64,000 bases of DNA from Myxococcales bacterium (GTDB lineage: Bacteria > Myxococcota_A > Polyangia > Polyangiales > Ga0077539): contig JAEUKI010000052.1 in the NCBI GenBank assembly GCA_016793325.1, positions 62,001 to 126,000 on the forward strand, read 5' to 3'. The notes beneath the pieces were generated by a model. That model was given only the letters and a program-made list of their open reading frames with translations. It was not told where the DNA came from and did not search any database. A program made the translations under genes and the position numbers. Below, in pieces: positions 36,961 to 44,521 of this stretch (positions within the stretch are counted from its first letter, which is position 1; the number at the start of each line of letters is the position of its first letter).

Positions 36961-37943
36961 GCCGCGAGTCCGACGCGCTCGCCGAGGTGATCGCGGCGCC
37001 GGACGACGATGTTCCGCGGATGGCGTACGCGGATCTGCTCGTGGCGCGCGGCGACCCGCGGGGCGAGTTCATTCGCGTTCAGTGCGCGCTCGCCAACGGC
37101 GACGTCGAGTTTCTCGAGAAGCAAGAGCTCCGCGAGCGCGCGGGCAAGCTCTTGCTCGAGCACGAGAAGAGCTGGCGCGAGCTCGCGGGAATCGCGGACA
37201 AGATCCAGGTCGAGTGGCGCCGCGGGTTCATCGACGAAGCGACGCTCACGGGCGAGCAGTTCGCCGGCGAAATCGGCGAACAACTGTTCGCGCGCGAGCC
37301 CGTTCGACACGCGCGGATCCGGGTCAACTCCGAGCGCGTGGCCAAGAAGGTCGGCGAGGCTCCGCACTTGACCCGGCTGAGCGCGCTCACGCTCGACGGG
37401 CTCTCGGGCGGCTCGGTGCTCGAGCCGATCCTCGCGGCGGACCTCACCGCGTTGCGCGGGGCCAACTTCGGCGGGATGGTCGACCCCGAGTCGCTGCCCA
37501 CGGTGACGAGCGCGACGTCGCTCTCGAACCTCGAGCGCCTCTCGCTCTCGGGATCGGACATCGGCGGCGCCTTCGGCGACGCGCTCCGCGATTGGCAGCT
37601 CGTGTCGCTGCAGACGCTCTTCGCGTCGCGCTGCGGTCTGCTCGATGAAGACCTCGTGGCGCTCGCCGAGAGCGCCGCGCTCACGCAGCTCGTGACCCTG
37701 TGCGTGGCGCGCAACGAGTACGGAGCCACGGGCGTCCGCGCGCTCGTCGACAGCCCCAACAACGCGACGCTCGAGACGATCGAGCTCGACATGTGCAACG
37801 CGGACGCGATGCGCTCGCTCGCAGAGTGCAAAGAGCTCTCGCGCGTCAAGCGCGTCACGGTGGCGGGCTACCAGTGGCGATTGCCGTCGGAGCTGCGCGA
37901 CGGCTTGAAGAAGCGCTTCGGGCGGCGTTTGCGCTGGGAGTAG
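36957..37943 (+). CDS. TIGR02996-domain LRR protein coupled to RT
   Basis: The 328-residue product begins with a TIGR02996-like repeat-companion motif at residues 7-40 (LAEVIAAPDDDVPRMAYAD, then RGDPRGEFIRVQ). A linker with WRRGFIDEATL follows, then leucine-rich-repeat-like units from about residue 140 to 300 (LTRLSALTLDG, LERLSLSGSDIGG, LETIELDMCN). It ends with a basic KKRFGRRLRW. No enzyme motif is seen; such proteins probably bind other proteins. The GTG start overlaps the RT stop (GTGA), so the two are translated together and this is the obvious candidate partner or effector of the RT. The next gene is convergent and only 3 bp away. Confidence 0.75.
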   Translation: MSRESDALAEVIAAPDDDVPRMAYADLLVARGDPRGEFIRVQCALANGDVEFLEKQELRERAGKLLLEHEKSWRELAGIADKIQVEWRRGFIDEATLTGEQFAGEIGEQLFAREPVRHARIRVNSERVAKKVGEAPHLTRLSALTLDGLSGGSVLEPILAADLTALRGANFGGMVDPESLPTVTSATSLSNLERLSLSGSDIGGAFGDALRDWQLVSLQTLFASRCGLLDEDLVALAESAALTQLVTLCVARNEYGATGVRALVDSPNNATLETIELDMCNADAMRSLAECKELSRVKRVTVAGYQWRLPSELRDGLKKRFGRRLRWE

Positions 37944-37946
37944 CGC

Positions 37947-38732
37947 TCACACCGCGGGCGCCACGAGCACGATTCGCTCGTCTGCGAGCTCGTCGAGCGC
38001 GTAGCCGAGCTCCCAGAGCGCAACGAGCGCGTCGAACGGCGAGTCGACGTCGTTCGACGCGAGGCGGATGTGCCACCCGACGAGCGCGACGACGTCCCAC
38101 GCGATCGGGCCGACGCGCTTCAGCACGCTCGCGCGAAGGGTCGCGAGCTCGACGTCGAGCTCCGCGCTGATCACGGAGCGAAGCGCGTCGCCGCCCGTCT
38201 TGGGCGCCGCGTTGCATGCGGCCGCGAACACTTGATCGCCGGAGCGAGCCTGCGCGCGCGCGCAGAACTTCGACCGATAGCGCTTGGGGTCGACGAACTT
38301 CCAGCCGACGGAGAGCGGAGCGTGTGCAGTTTTCAAAAGCCCGTGCGCTCGCGACGCAAACGTCCGCGCGAGGGACTCGGCCGCCGTCACGCCGCTCGGG
38401 TCGCTCGCGAGCGCGACGGCGTCTCGCACCGTGGCGGGGCTCTCGCCGCTGCGCTCGAAGCGCCGTCGCTCGTCCGAGAGCCACTCGGTCGGCGCGACGG
38501 TCTCCCACGCCTCGCGGCCCGTGGTGGGACCTTGCCAACTCGCGTCCGCGGTCACGACGAGCGAGAGGGCCGCTTTGAACTTGTCCTTCGGGTCGATCTC
38601 GAGGGCGCTCGCGATGTCGTCGGCCTTGGCGCAGGTCACGCGCGCGAGGCACGAGACGAGCTCGGGGCGGCTCGGCTCGAGGACTCGGTCGGCGAGCGCG
38701 CGAACGCGCTGCGTGTCAGCGTCGGTCCACAC
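37947..38732 (-). CDS. Uncharacterised protein, paralogue of the 43519 gene
   Basis: The roughly 261-residue product has no recognised domain. It shares an ordered set of features with the protein at 43519-44481: an AWE.V segment followed by a W(L/F)xDxxRRF motif, a T(L/V)R..V.(L/A)A.D. stretch leading to AAE.L, and a C-terminal (S/N)PF..L...(W/F).LG(Y/F) ending in IVLV or VHLVV. They appear to be members of one uncharacterised myxobacterial family. The start is uncertain: GTG 38732 lies just inside the gap after the oxygenase stop, and the frame is open further upstream. It is probably co-transcribed with the oxygenase gene. Confidence 0.6.
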   Translation of the reverse strand: MWTDADTQRVRALADRVLEPSRPELVSCLARVTCAKADDIASALEIDPKDKFKAALSLVVTADASWQGPTTGREAWETVAPTEWLSDERRRFERSGESPATVRDAVALASDPSGVTAAESLARTFASRAHGLLKTAHAPLSVGWKFVDPKRYRSKFCARAQARSGDQVFAAACNAAPKTGGDALRSVISAELDVELATLRASVLKRVGPIAWDVVALVGWHIRLASNDVDSPFDALVALWELGYALDELADERIVLVAPAV

Positions 38733-38743
38733 GAGCGTGGGGC

Positions 38744-39850
38744 TCAGCGCGTCGCGCCTTCGCGCGCGCGAATGTCCGCGAGGCGGTCGTAGTGGCGGTA
38801 GCCGAGCTTGTCGATCGCGCCCTTGGGCGCGAGCGCGATGTCGACGAGGGTCTTGATCGCGTACGTCCCCGAGAGCACCGGCGGCCCGTACGCGCGCACC
38901 GTCGCCTCGTCGCAAAACGCCTCCATCGGAAACAGCACGGTGTCCGTGTGCACGTGGACGAAGTGCGCCATCGAGAGCCTCGAGTACCCCGGAACTCCCG
39001 GCGCCGTGATCACGTGCGGCGTCGCGAGGAGCCGTCCTCCCGTGAGGATCTCGAGCTGCTGTCCCACCTGCGAGACGATGCAGCCGGGCGGCGCGGTGCC
39101 CGCGACGAGCTCGCCGTTCGGGTGGTCCTTCGTGGGTCGCGTTCGGAGAAAGAGCCCGCTCTTGTCGTCGGGCTTGGGGCAGGTCTTTCCGCTCGGGTCG
39201 AGGAAGCGTCCGCCGGGGAGCAGCGTGAGCAAATTGAAATCCGTGTGCTCTTCGCCCCACAGAATGTCGCCGCCGACCTGGTCCTTGGTGAGCGGCAGAT
39301 AGCGAAGCGAGCGCGTGACGTGCGGGCCGTTGTCCGTGAGCTTCGCGAAGGAGTCCTCGGGCAGCCGAAGCGCCATCGCGCAGCCGCGAAGGAGCTGCAG
39401 TCCGATGACGTGGAGCTGGTGTCCGATGGACATCATTCCATCGCGAAACGCCGGGAGTCCTTCGGGCCAGACGTTGTCCGCATAGATCTGCGGGTAGAGC
39501 GTCTGATCGCGGCGATGGCAGGGTTCGGGCGCGCAGAAGTAACACTCTTTGAAGTCGGGTTGCCCGCCCGCGACGACGGCTTGCTCGGTGTTCGGCGGGG
39601 TCCAGCCGCGCTGGTACCAGAGGTCGTCGCGCCCGAGTCGACGCTTGTCTGCCTCGGGCTTCGCGCAAAACTCGAGGTACGAGTCGTAGAACGCGTCGAG
39701 CGCCGTGGGGTCGATTCCGTGTCCCTTCACGTAGAGCAGGCCGAAGTGCCCGTAGCCCACGCGGATGGCGTCGGCGGCGTTGGCGCGCACCATCGGGTCG
39801 CGGCTCGACAAATCAGCGAGGTCGAGCACAGGGATCTTCGTCGTCGTCAT
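38744..39850 (-). CDS. 2OG-Fe(II) oxygenase, isopenicillin-N-synthase-like
   Basis: The 368-residue product is a double-stranded beta-helix oxygenase of the DIOX_N/2OG-FeII_Oxy class. The N-terminal part reads IPVLDLADLSS with GHFGLLYVKGHGI, typical of the family. Iron ligands are H-x-D in EEHTDFNLLTLL and a distal His in TPHVITAP; the 2-oxoglutarate-binding Arg is in YSRLSMAHF. Length and order match plant and bacterial gibberellin/IPNS-type dioxygenases, which hydroxylate or desaturate small molecules. The substrate is unknown. ATG 39850 is chosen over an upstream start because MTTTKIPVLDL begins the domain directly. Confidence 0.9.
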   Translation of the reverse strand: MTTTKIPVLDLADLSSRDPMVRANAADAIRVGYGHFGLLYVKGHGIDPTALDAFYDSYLEFCAKPEADKRRLGRDDLWYQRGWTPPNTEQAVVAGGQPDFKECYFCAPEPCHRRDQTLYPQIYADNVWPEGLPAFRDGMMSIGHQLHVIGLQLLRGCAMALRLPEDSFAKLTDNGPHVTRSLRYLPLTKDQVGGDILWGEEHTDFNLLTLLPGGRFLDPSGKTCPKPDDKSGLFLRTRPTKDHPNGELVAGTAPPGCIVSQVGQQLEILTGGRLLATPHVITAPGVPGYSRLSMAHFVHVHTDTVLFPMEAFCDEATVRAYGPPVLSGTYAIKTLVDIALAPKGAIDKLGYRHYDRLADIRAREGATR

Positions 39851-40002
39851 CGCGTCACAACACGTCCTTTCGCGGGCCGATCGCCGCGCGCGCTGCACGC
39901 GACGAACGGGCGCGCAACACTGCCACAGTTGCGCCCGTCGGTGCTCGACGATCGTCGCGCCTTGCGCGCGCTCCCTCGGCGCTGTACCCGTGGCGTCCGC
40001 AC

Positions 40003-41412
40003 ATGACCGAACGATTGCAAGGAGCGCACAAACGGCCGCCAGCGGTGCTCGTCGGAGTGCAGCTCGACGACGCGGACGACGATGAGTTTCGCGCGTCGAT
40101 GGCCGAGCTCGGTCGCCTCGTCGCGACGCTCGGCTACGAGCCGGTCGCCGAAGTCTGCCAACGCCGCGACCACCTCGCGCCCTCGGCCGTGCTCGGCGAG
40201 GGCAAGCTCGAAGAGCTCGGCAAAATCACGGGTGGAAAGGGACGTGTTCCCTCCGCGGCGAAGGCGAAGACGACGAAGGCTCGCGAGCGCTTCGAGCCGC
40301 GAGACGGCGGCCGCGAAGAGCCCGACGAGCCCGAGAGCGACGACGAGGACGAGGCGTCCGACACGCTCCCCGACGGACGCGTTCGACCGAAGCTCGTGGC
40401 CGTCGATCACGAGCTCAGCCCGAGTCAGGCGCGCAACCTCGAGAAGGCCTGCGGCGTGACGGTGCTCGATCGCACGGGCGTGATCGTCGAGATCTTTCAT
40501 CGCCACGCGCGCAGCCGCGAAGCGAAGCTCCAAGTCGAGCTCGCGAGGCTCAAGTACGTCGCCCCGCGGTTGCGCGAGGGCTCGGGCGGCGATCGCCAAC
40601 GCGGCGGCATCGGCGGAAAGGGCGCTGGCGAGAGCGCGCTCGAGCTCGACCGTCGTCGCATTCGAGATCGCGTGGCCGAGATCGAGCAAGAGATCGCCGC
40701 GCTCGAGCGCGATCAGGACAACCGCCGCGCGCGACGGCGCGACGCGATGCGCGTGGCGCTCGTCGGCTACACCAACGCGGGCAAGAGCTCGCTCATGCGC
40801 GCGTTGACGGGCAGCGAGGTGTACGTCGAGGACAAGCTCTTCGCGACGCTCGACACGACCGTTCGCGCGCTGCAGCCCGAGACCCGGCCGCGGATCCTCG
40901 TGAGCGACACGGTGGGGTTCATCAAGAAGCTCCCGCACGACCTCGTGGCGAGCTTTCGATCGACGCTCGACGAGGCGCACGAGGCGTCGTTGCTCTTGTT
41001 CGTGGCGGACGCGTCAGACCCGACGTTTCGCTCGCAGCTCGCGGTCACCAAGCAAGTGCTCTCGGAGATCGGCGCGCTCGAGACGCCCTCGCAGCTCGTG
41101 CTCAACAAGTGCGATCGGCTCACGGAGGAGGCGCGCGCAGAGCTCGGGGTCGAGTTTCCGGACGCGCTGCAGTTGAGCGCGCACGATCCCGCGGACGTCT
41201 CGCGGCTGCGCCAGTGGCTCGTCGACTATTTCGACCGCGAGCTCGTAGAGCTGCGCCTCGACGCGCCGCATCGAATCGCCGGCGCGCTCGTGGCCGAAGC
41301 GCACGCGCGGGGCCGCGTGGTGGACGAGCAGTGGGACGACGAGGGCGCCAAAATCGTGGTGCGCGCCACAGCCGAAGACGCAGCGCGTCTGAGGGCGCTC
41401 GCCGAGCGATAA
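40003..41412 (+). CDS. hflX: Ribosome-associated GTPase HflX
   Basis: The 469-residue protein has the HflX N-domain (ending in the Gly-rich KxGxGExxLExDRRxIRxRI signature, here GKGAGESALELDRRRI) and a G domain with G1 GYTNAGKS, G3 DTVGFIKKLPHDLV and G4 NKCD. HflX splits stalled or hibernating 70S ribosomes under stress. An insertion of about 45 residues (roughly 78-125), first basic and then strongly acidic (DEPESDDEDEASD), interrupts the N-domain between GEGKLEEL and VAVDHELSPSQ. It is longer than in typical HflX and probably flexible. The gene is divergent from the oxygenase gene. Confidence 0.95.
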   Translation: MTERLQGAHKRPPAVLVGVQLDDADDDEFRASMAELGRLVATLGYEPVAEVCQRRDHLAPSAVLGEGKLEELGKITGGKGRVPSAAKAKTTKARERFEPRDGGREEPDEPESDDEDEASDTLPDGRVRPKLVAVDHELSPSQARNLEKACGVTVLDRTGVIVEIFHRHARSREAKLQVELARLKYVAPRLREGSGGDRQRGGIGGKGAGESALELDRRRIRDRVAEIEQEIAALERDQDNRRARRRDAMRVALVGYTNAGKSSLMRALTGSEVYVEDKLFATLDTTVRALQPETRPRILVSDTVGFIKKLPHDLVASFRSTLDEAHEASLLLFVADASDPTFRSQLAVTKQVLSEIGALETPSQLVLNKCDRLTEEARAELGVEFPDALQLSAHDPADVSRLRQWLVDYFDRELVELRLDAPHRIAGALVAEAHARGRVVDEQWDDEGAKIVVRATAEDAARLRALAER

Positions 41413-41462
41413 ATTCGGCGCCCGCGCCGAGAGAGCGCTTCGCGAGGGAGGGGGAGTGCGAC

Positions 41463-41468
41463 TACCAT
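41463..41468 (+). promoter_or_regulatory. Putative -10 element of metalloprotease operon
   Basis: TACCAT ends 9 nt before the ATG at 41478. It is the same hexamer as that before the metallophosphoesterase gene, and no ribosome binding site is seen between it and the ATG. It is interpreted as a leaderless promoter. Confidence 0.35.
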
Positions 41469-41477
41469 CCGCGGCCC

Positions 41478-42905
41478 ATGAACGGTCGTTCTTGGTGGCT
41501 TCGGTGCCCTGCGCTCTTGTGCGTTGCGTGCGCCGCGTGCGGCGGGAGCGTGCGCCCGAGCTCCGACGGCGGCGGCGGAAGCGACGCGCGAACGGACGCA
41601 TTCGTCGCGGACGTGCGCTCGGACAGCGGCGTCCGGGACGTCACGCCCGCGGACGTTCGTCCCGTCTGTCCCGCGGGCGACACGCCCCTCGGACGCTGCG
41701 ACGGAACGGTCTTGATTCGATGTGTCGACGGCGTCTCCGAGAGCCAGATCTGCGCGTCGGACACGCGCTGCGTCGGCGCGGTCGGGGCGACGCCAGCGCG
41801 ATGCGAGCCGCTTCCGACGGGCTCGACCACCGTGTCTGGGCGCGTTCAGTACGCGCGTCGTCCGCTCACGATGCGCGGGCTCGGCACCGCGGCGCTCGAG
41901 CCGCTGGGTGGCGTGCCCGTGCAGCTCGTCGACGGCGGCGGGACGACGCGCGGAACGACCGTCACCGACGGGATGGGCTTCTACACGATCACCGCGGAGT
42001 TGCCGGTCGGGACGATGGTGCTGATCCGCGCCCGCGCCGCGCGCAGCGACGCGACGTACCAGTTCTCGGTCGAGAACTTCTCGGGCGCGGTCTACGCGAC
42101 GAGCACGCCCGCGTTCGCGGCGGCGCCGATGGTCACGCGCGACCTGGATATTCCCGAGGAGAACAACGCGGGGGCGTACGCGATCTTCGACACGATCCGC
42201 GACGGGCTCGACTTCGTGCGTCGCACGCTCCCGCGCACCGCGCCGAACCTCCGGGTCCGTTGGGAGCGCGGTCGAACGCCGCCCGGCGGGACTTCGTACT
42301 TCGTGCGCAGCCAGAACGCGATCTTCCTCCTCGGCGGGCCGTCGGACAGCGACGAGTTCGATCTGCCAGTGATTCTCCACGAGTTTGGTCACTTCGTAGA
42401 GCAGAACTACTCGCGCACGAGCTCGCGCGGCGGCTCGCACGACGGCTCTCCCACGGATCCGCGCCTCGCGTGGGGCGAGGGGTGGGGAACGTGGTTCGGC
42501 TGCGCCGCCAACGCGGACAGCCGCTACCTCGACGCGCTCATCTCCGGCGGGCTCCGCGTCGAGCGCGACCTCGCCAACCTCCCGATGGTCCGCGCGAACA
42601 TGGGCGACGCGATGCAGCCCATCTCGCAGCCCGTCGGCGAGTACCTCGTGGGCGGCTCGCTCTGGGCGTTGTCGAGCGCGGGGATGGACCCGGCGATGCA
42701 GCTCGATCGCATGCTCGCCGTCTCGCTGCGGTACTTCACGCGCATGCCCGCGCCCGATCGCGGCGTGACCGGCGTGGACTTCGTGGACTTCCTCGACGGG
42801 TACCTCTGCTTGCACGGCGGCGCCGATCGCTCGGTGATCGAGAACTACGTCGTGACGCAGCGGCGGTTTCCGTATGATTTCAACTTCGCAGGAGTGTGCC
42901 GATGA
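41478..42905 (+). CDS. Lipoprotein zinc metalloprotease-like protein
   Basis: The 475-residue product has a Cys-rich signal end (CVACAAC, lipidation probably at Cys18 or Cys21) and an Asp/Ser-rich linker. A small Cys domain (about 60-115) follows, then a carboxypeptidase-regulatory-like beta-sandwich (about 120-220, TTRGTTVTDGMGFYTI), then a C-terminal domain with zinc motif HEFGH (301-305). GEGWGTWFG about 35 residues later could supply the third ligand (Glu). It is likely an envelope-anchored gluzincin-type peptidase. The stop overlaps the start of the next gene (ATGA), making it the first gene of a coupled trio. Confidence 0.82.
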   Translation: MNGRSWWLRCPALLCVACAACGGSVRPSSDGGGGSDARTDAFVADVRSDSGVRDVTPADVRPVCPAGDTPLGRCDGTVLIRCVDGVSESQICASDTRCVGAVGATPARCEPLPTGSTTVSGRVQYARRPLTMRGLGTAALEPLGGVPVQLVDGGGTTRGTTVTDGMGFYTITAELPVGTMVLIRARAARSDATYQFSVENFSGAVYATSTPAFAAAPMVTRDLDIPEENNAGAYAIFDTIRDGLDFVRRTLPRTAPNLRVRWERGRTPPGGTSYFVRSQNAIFLLGGPSDSDEFDLPVILHEFGHFVEQNYSRTSSRGGSHDGSPTDPRLAWGEGWGTWFGCAANADSRYLDALISGGLRVERDLANLPMVRANMGDAMQPISQPVGEYLVGGSLWALSSAGMDPAMQLDRMLAVSLRYFTRMPAPDRGVTGVDFVDFLDGYLCLHGGADRSVIENYVVTQRRFPYDFNFAGVCR

Positions 42906-43522
42906 GCGTCGGGTCGAAGCTCTTCACCGCGGCGTGCGTGGTCAACTTGATTGCGTGTGTTCCGCCTCCAGCGCCCACCGCGGCGCGCCCTGCGCACGCG
43001 AGGGTCGAGCCCCCGTCTCGCGAACAGCGCGAGCTGCGCGAACACCAAGAGGCCGCGCGGCACGAGCGAAAGCCGGACACCGGCGCGCACATCGCGCTCT
43101 CCGTGGCGCCGACGCAGGGCGACTCGACGGAGGTCACCGTGCGGATCACCGCGCAGCGCGCGATGCCCGCGAGCAAGCTCCGCATCGGAACCGAGCTCCC
43201 CGCGCGCGTCGACGGCGAGGCCGAGTGGGACCTCGCGCCGATGAGCGCCGGGGCGACGCACGTGCGAACGGTCCGCGTTCATCGCGGGCAGACAGGCGGC
43301 GCCGTGGGGACGCTCGTGACGGCGAGCGTCGCGCTCGACTCGGGCGCCGGCACGGTGACGGACATGGAAGTCGCGTGGGCGTTTGGCCCCGCGGACCCTG
43401 CGCGCGTGCTCCCGCGCTCGAGCGTCGAGCTCGGCTCCGAGGGCGTCGGTTCGCTCGGGCCCAACGATCGCGTCGTGCGCACGTCCGAAGGGGACCGCGT
43501 GCACGAGTCGATCGTGCGATGA
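42902..43522 (+). CDS. Small lipoprotein coupled to metalloprotease
   Basis: The 206-residue product has a signal peptide with lipobox NLIAC, a charged Glu/Arg/Gln segment (REQRELREHQEAARHERK) and a beta-rich domain of about 120 residues with no recognised family (IALSVAPTQGDSTEVTVRI). AGGAG lies 7 nt upstream of the ATG, and the ATG overlaps the metalloprotease stop. The next gene also overlaps by ATGA, so all three should be made together. It may be a partner, inhibitor or chaperone of the protease; that is inferred from linkage only. Confidence 0.72.
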   Translation: MSVGSKLFTAACVVNLIACVPPPAPTAARPAHARVEPPSREQRELREHQEAARHERKPDTGAHIALSVAPTQGDSTEVTVRITAQRAMPASKLRIGTELPARVDGEAEWDLAPMSAGATHVRTVRVHRGQTGGAVGTLVTASVALDSGAGTVTDMEVAWAFGPADPARVLPRSSVELGSEGVGSLGPNDRVVRTSEGDRVHESIVR

Positions 43523-44481
43523 GCGCTGGCGAGCTCTTCGACGTCGAGGCGATCGTCGCGCGGACCCTCGAGCCCACGCGCGCGCGCCTCGCGGACGCGC
43601 TCGTGTGCGTGCTCGACATGCCCGAGGACCTCGCGACCTCCGCCGCGCAGAACGACGCCCAGTGGGACGAGCGCGCGGGCTGGCTCTCGTGGACCGATCC
43701 TGCGCGCGGCCCCCTTCGCTATCGGCTCGATCGCGGGCACTTCGAGCCCGCGTCTGCGTGGGAGGCCGTCGTCTCGCACGGGCTCGTCCCCGAGTCGTGG
43801 TTCGACGATTCGACGCGGCGCTTTCTCACGCGCTCGCTCGACCGCGCGATGATCGACCGCAGCATGGCGCCGCGACGCTTGCCGCACCCGCACACGCTGC
43901 GGTCGTGCGTGCTCGCGGCGGCGGACGCGCCGTCGATGATCGCCGCCGAGCGGCTGTGCGTCGAGGCGCTCGCGGCGCTCGCCCCGTGGTCGCGCGCGGA
44001 GGTTCAGCCGCAATTTCTCTGGCAGTTCGACAACGCCGCGCTCTTCGCGCGCAGCACGGACATCGGGTTCGTCCTGCGCGGGAGCGACTCGCCGCTGCCG
44101 GAAGAGACCGAGGTCGACCCGTGGTCGCTCGGGTACGGCGTTCGCGCGTGCGCTGCGCTCAACCGCGCGGCGACGGTGCTGCGGCGCGTCGGCGGCTCGG
44201 TGAAGGCGTTTCCCTCGAGGCGGCCCGGCGAGGATTGGCGCGCGTCGTTCGAGCGGCTCGCGTACTCGATCGCGATCGACGCGAACCGCTGGGCCGCCGC
44301 TGCGGCGAACGAGGCGCGCGTGCAAAACGCGACGACGCTCGGGAGCTTCCTCGAGCCCGTCGAGAACGTCGCGTTCTCGTCGTTGCCGAACCCGTTTGCG
44401 CCGCTCGCAGAGGTGTTTTCTCTCGGCTTCGTCGTAGCGGCGCTCACGCCCTTGGTTCACTTGGTCGTGTGCGAAGACTGA
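43519..44481 (+). CDS. Uncharacterised protein, third gene of coupled trio
   Basis: The 320-residue product has no signal peptide and no recognised domain. It is Ala/Arg/Leu-rich and mainly helical, and ends in a hydrophobic stretch with NPFAPLAEVFSLGF. It is a likely paralogue of the 37947-38732 protein: both have an AWE-V segment followed by a W(F/L)xDxxRRF motif, a TLRxCV/TVRDAV stretch, an AAE-L element and a similar terminus. The ATG overlaps the stop of the small lipoprotein gene (ATGA). A cytoplasmic role tied to the lipoproteins is possible but unproven. Confidence 0.65.
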   Translation: MSAGELFDVEAIVARTLEPTRARLADALVCVLDMPEDLATSAAQNDAQWDERAGWLSWTDPARGPLRYRLDRGHFEPASAWEAVVSHGLVPESWFDDSTRRFLTRSLDRAMIDRSMAPRRLPHPHTLRSCVLAAADAPSMIAAERLCVEALAALAPWSRAEVQPQFLWQFDNAALFARSTDIGFVLRGSDSPLPEETEVDPWSLGYGVRACAALNRAATVLRRVGGSVKAFPSRRPGEDWRASFERLAYSIAIDANRWAAAAANEARVQNATTLGSFLEPVENVAFSSLPNPFAPLAEVFSLGFVVAALTPLVHLVVCED

Positions 44482-44521
44482 GCGCGCTTGTGCGCGCGTC
44501 GCGTGGAAGGTAGTTGGTGTG

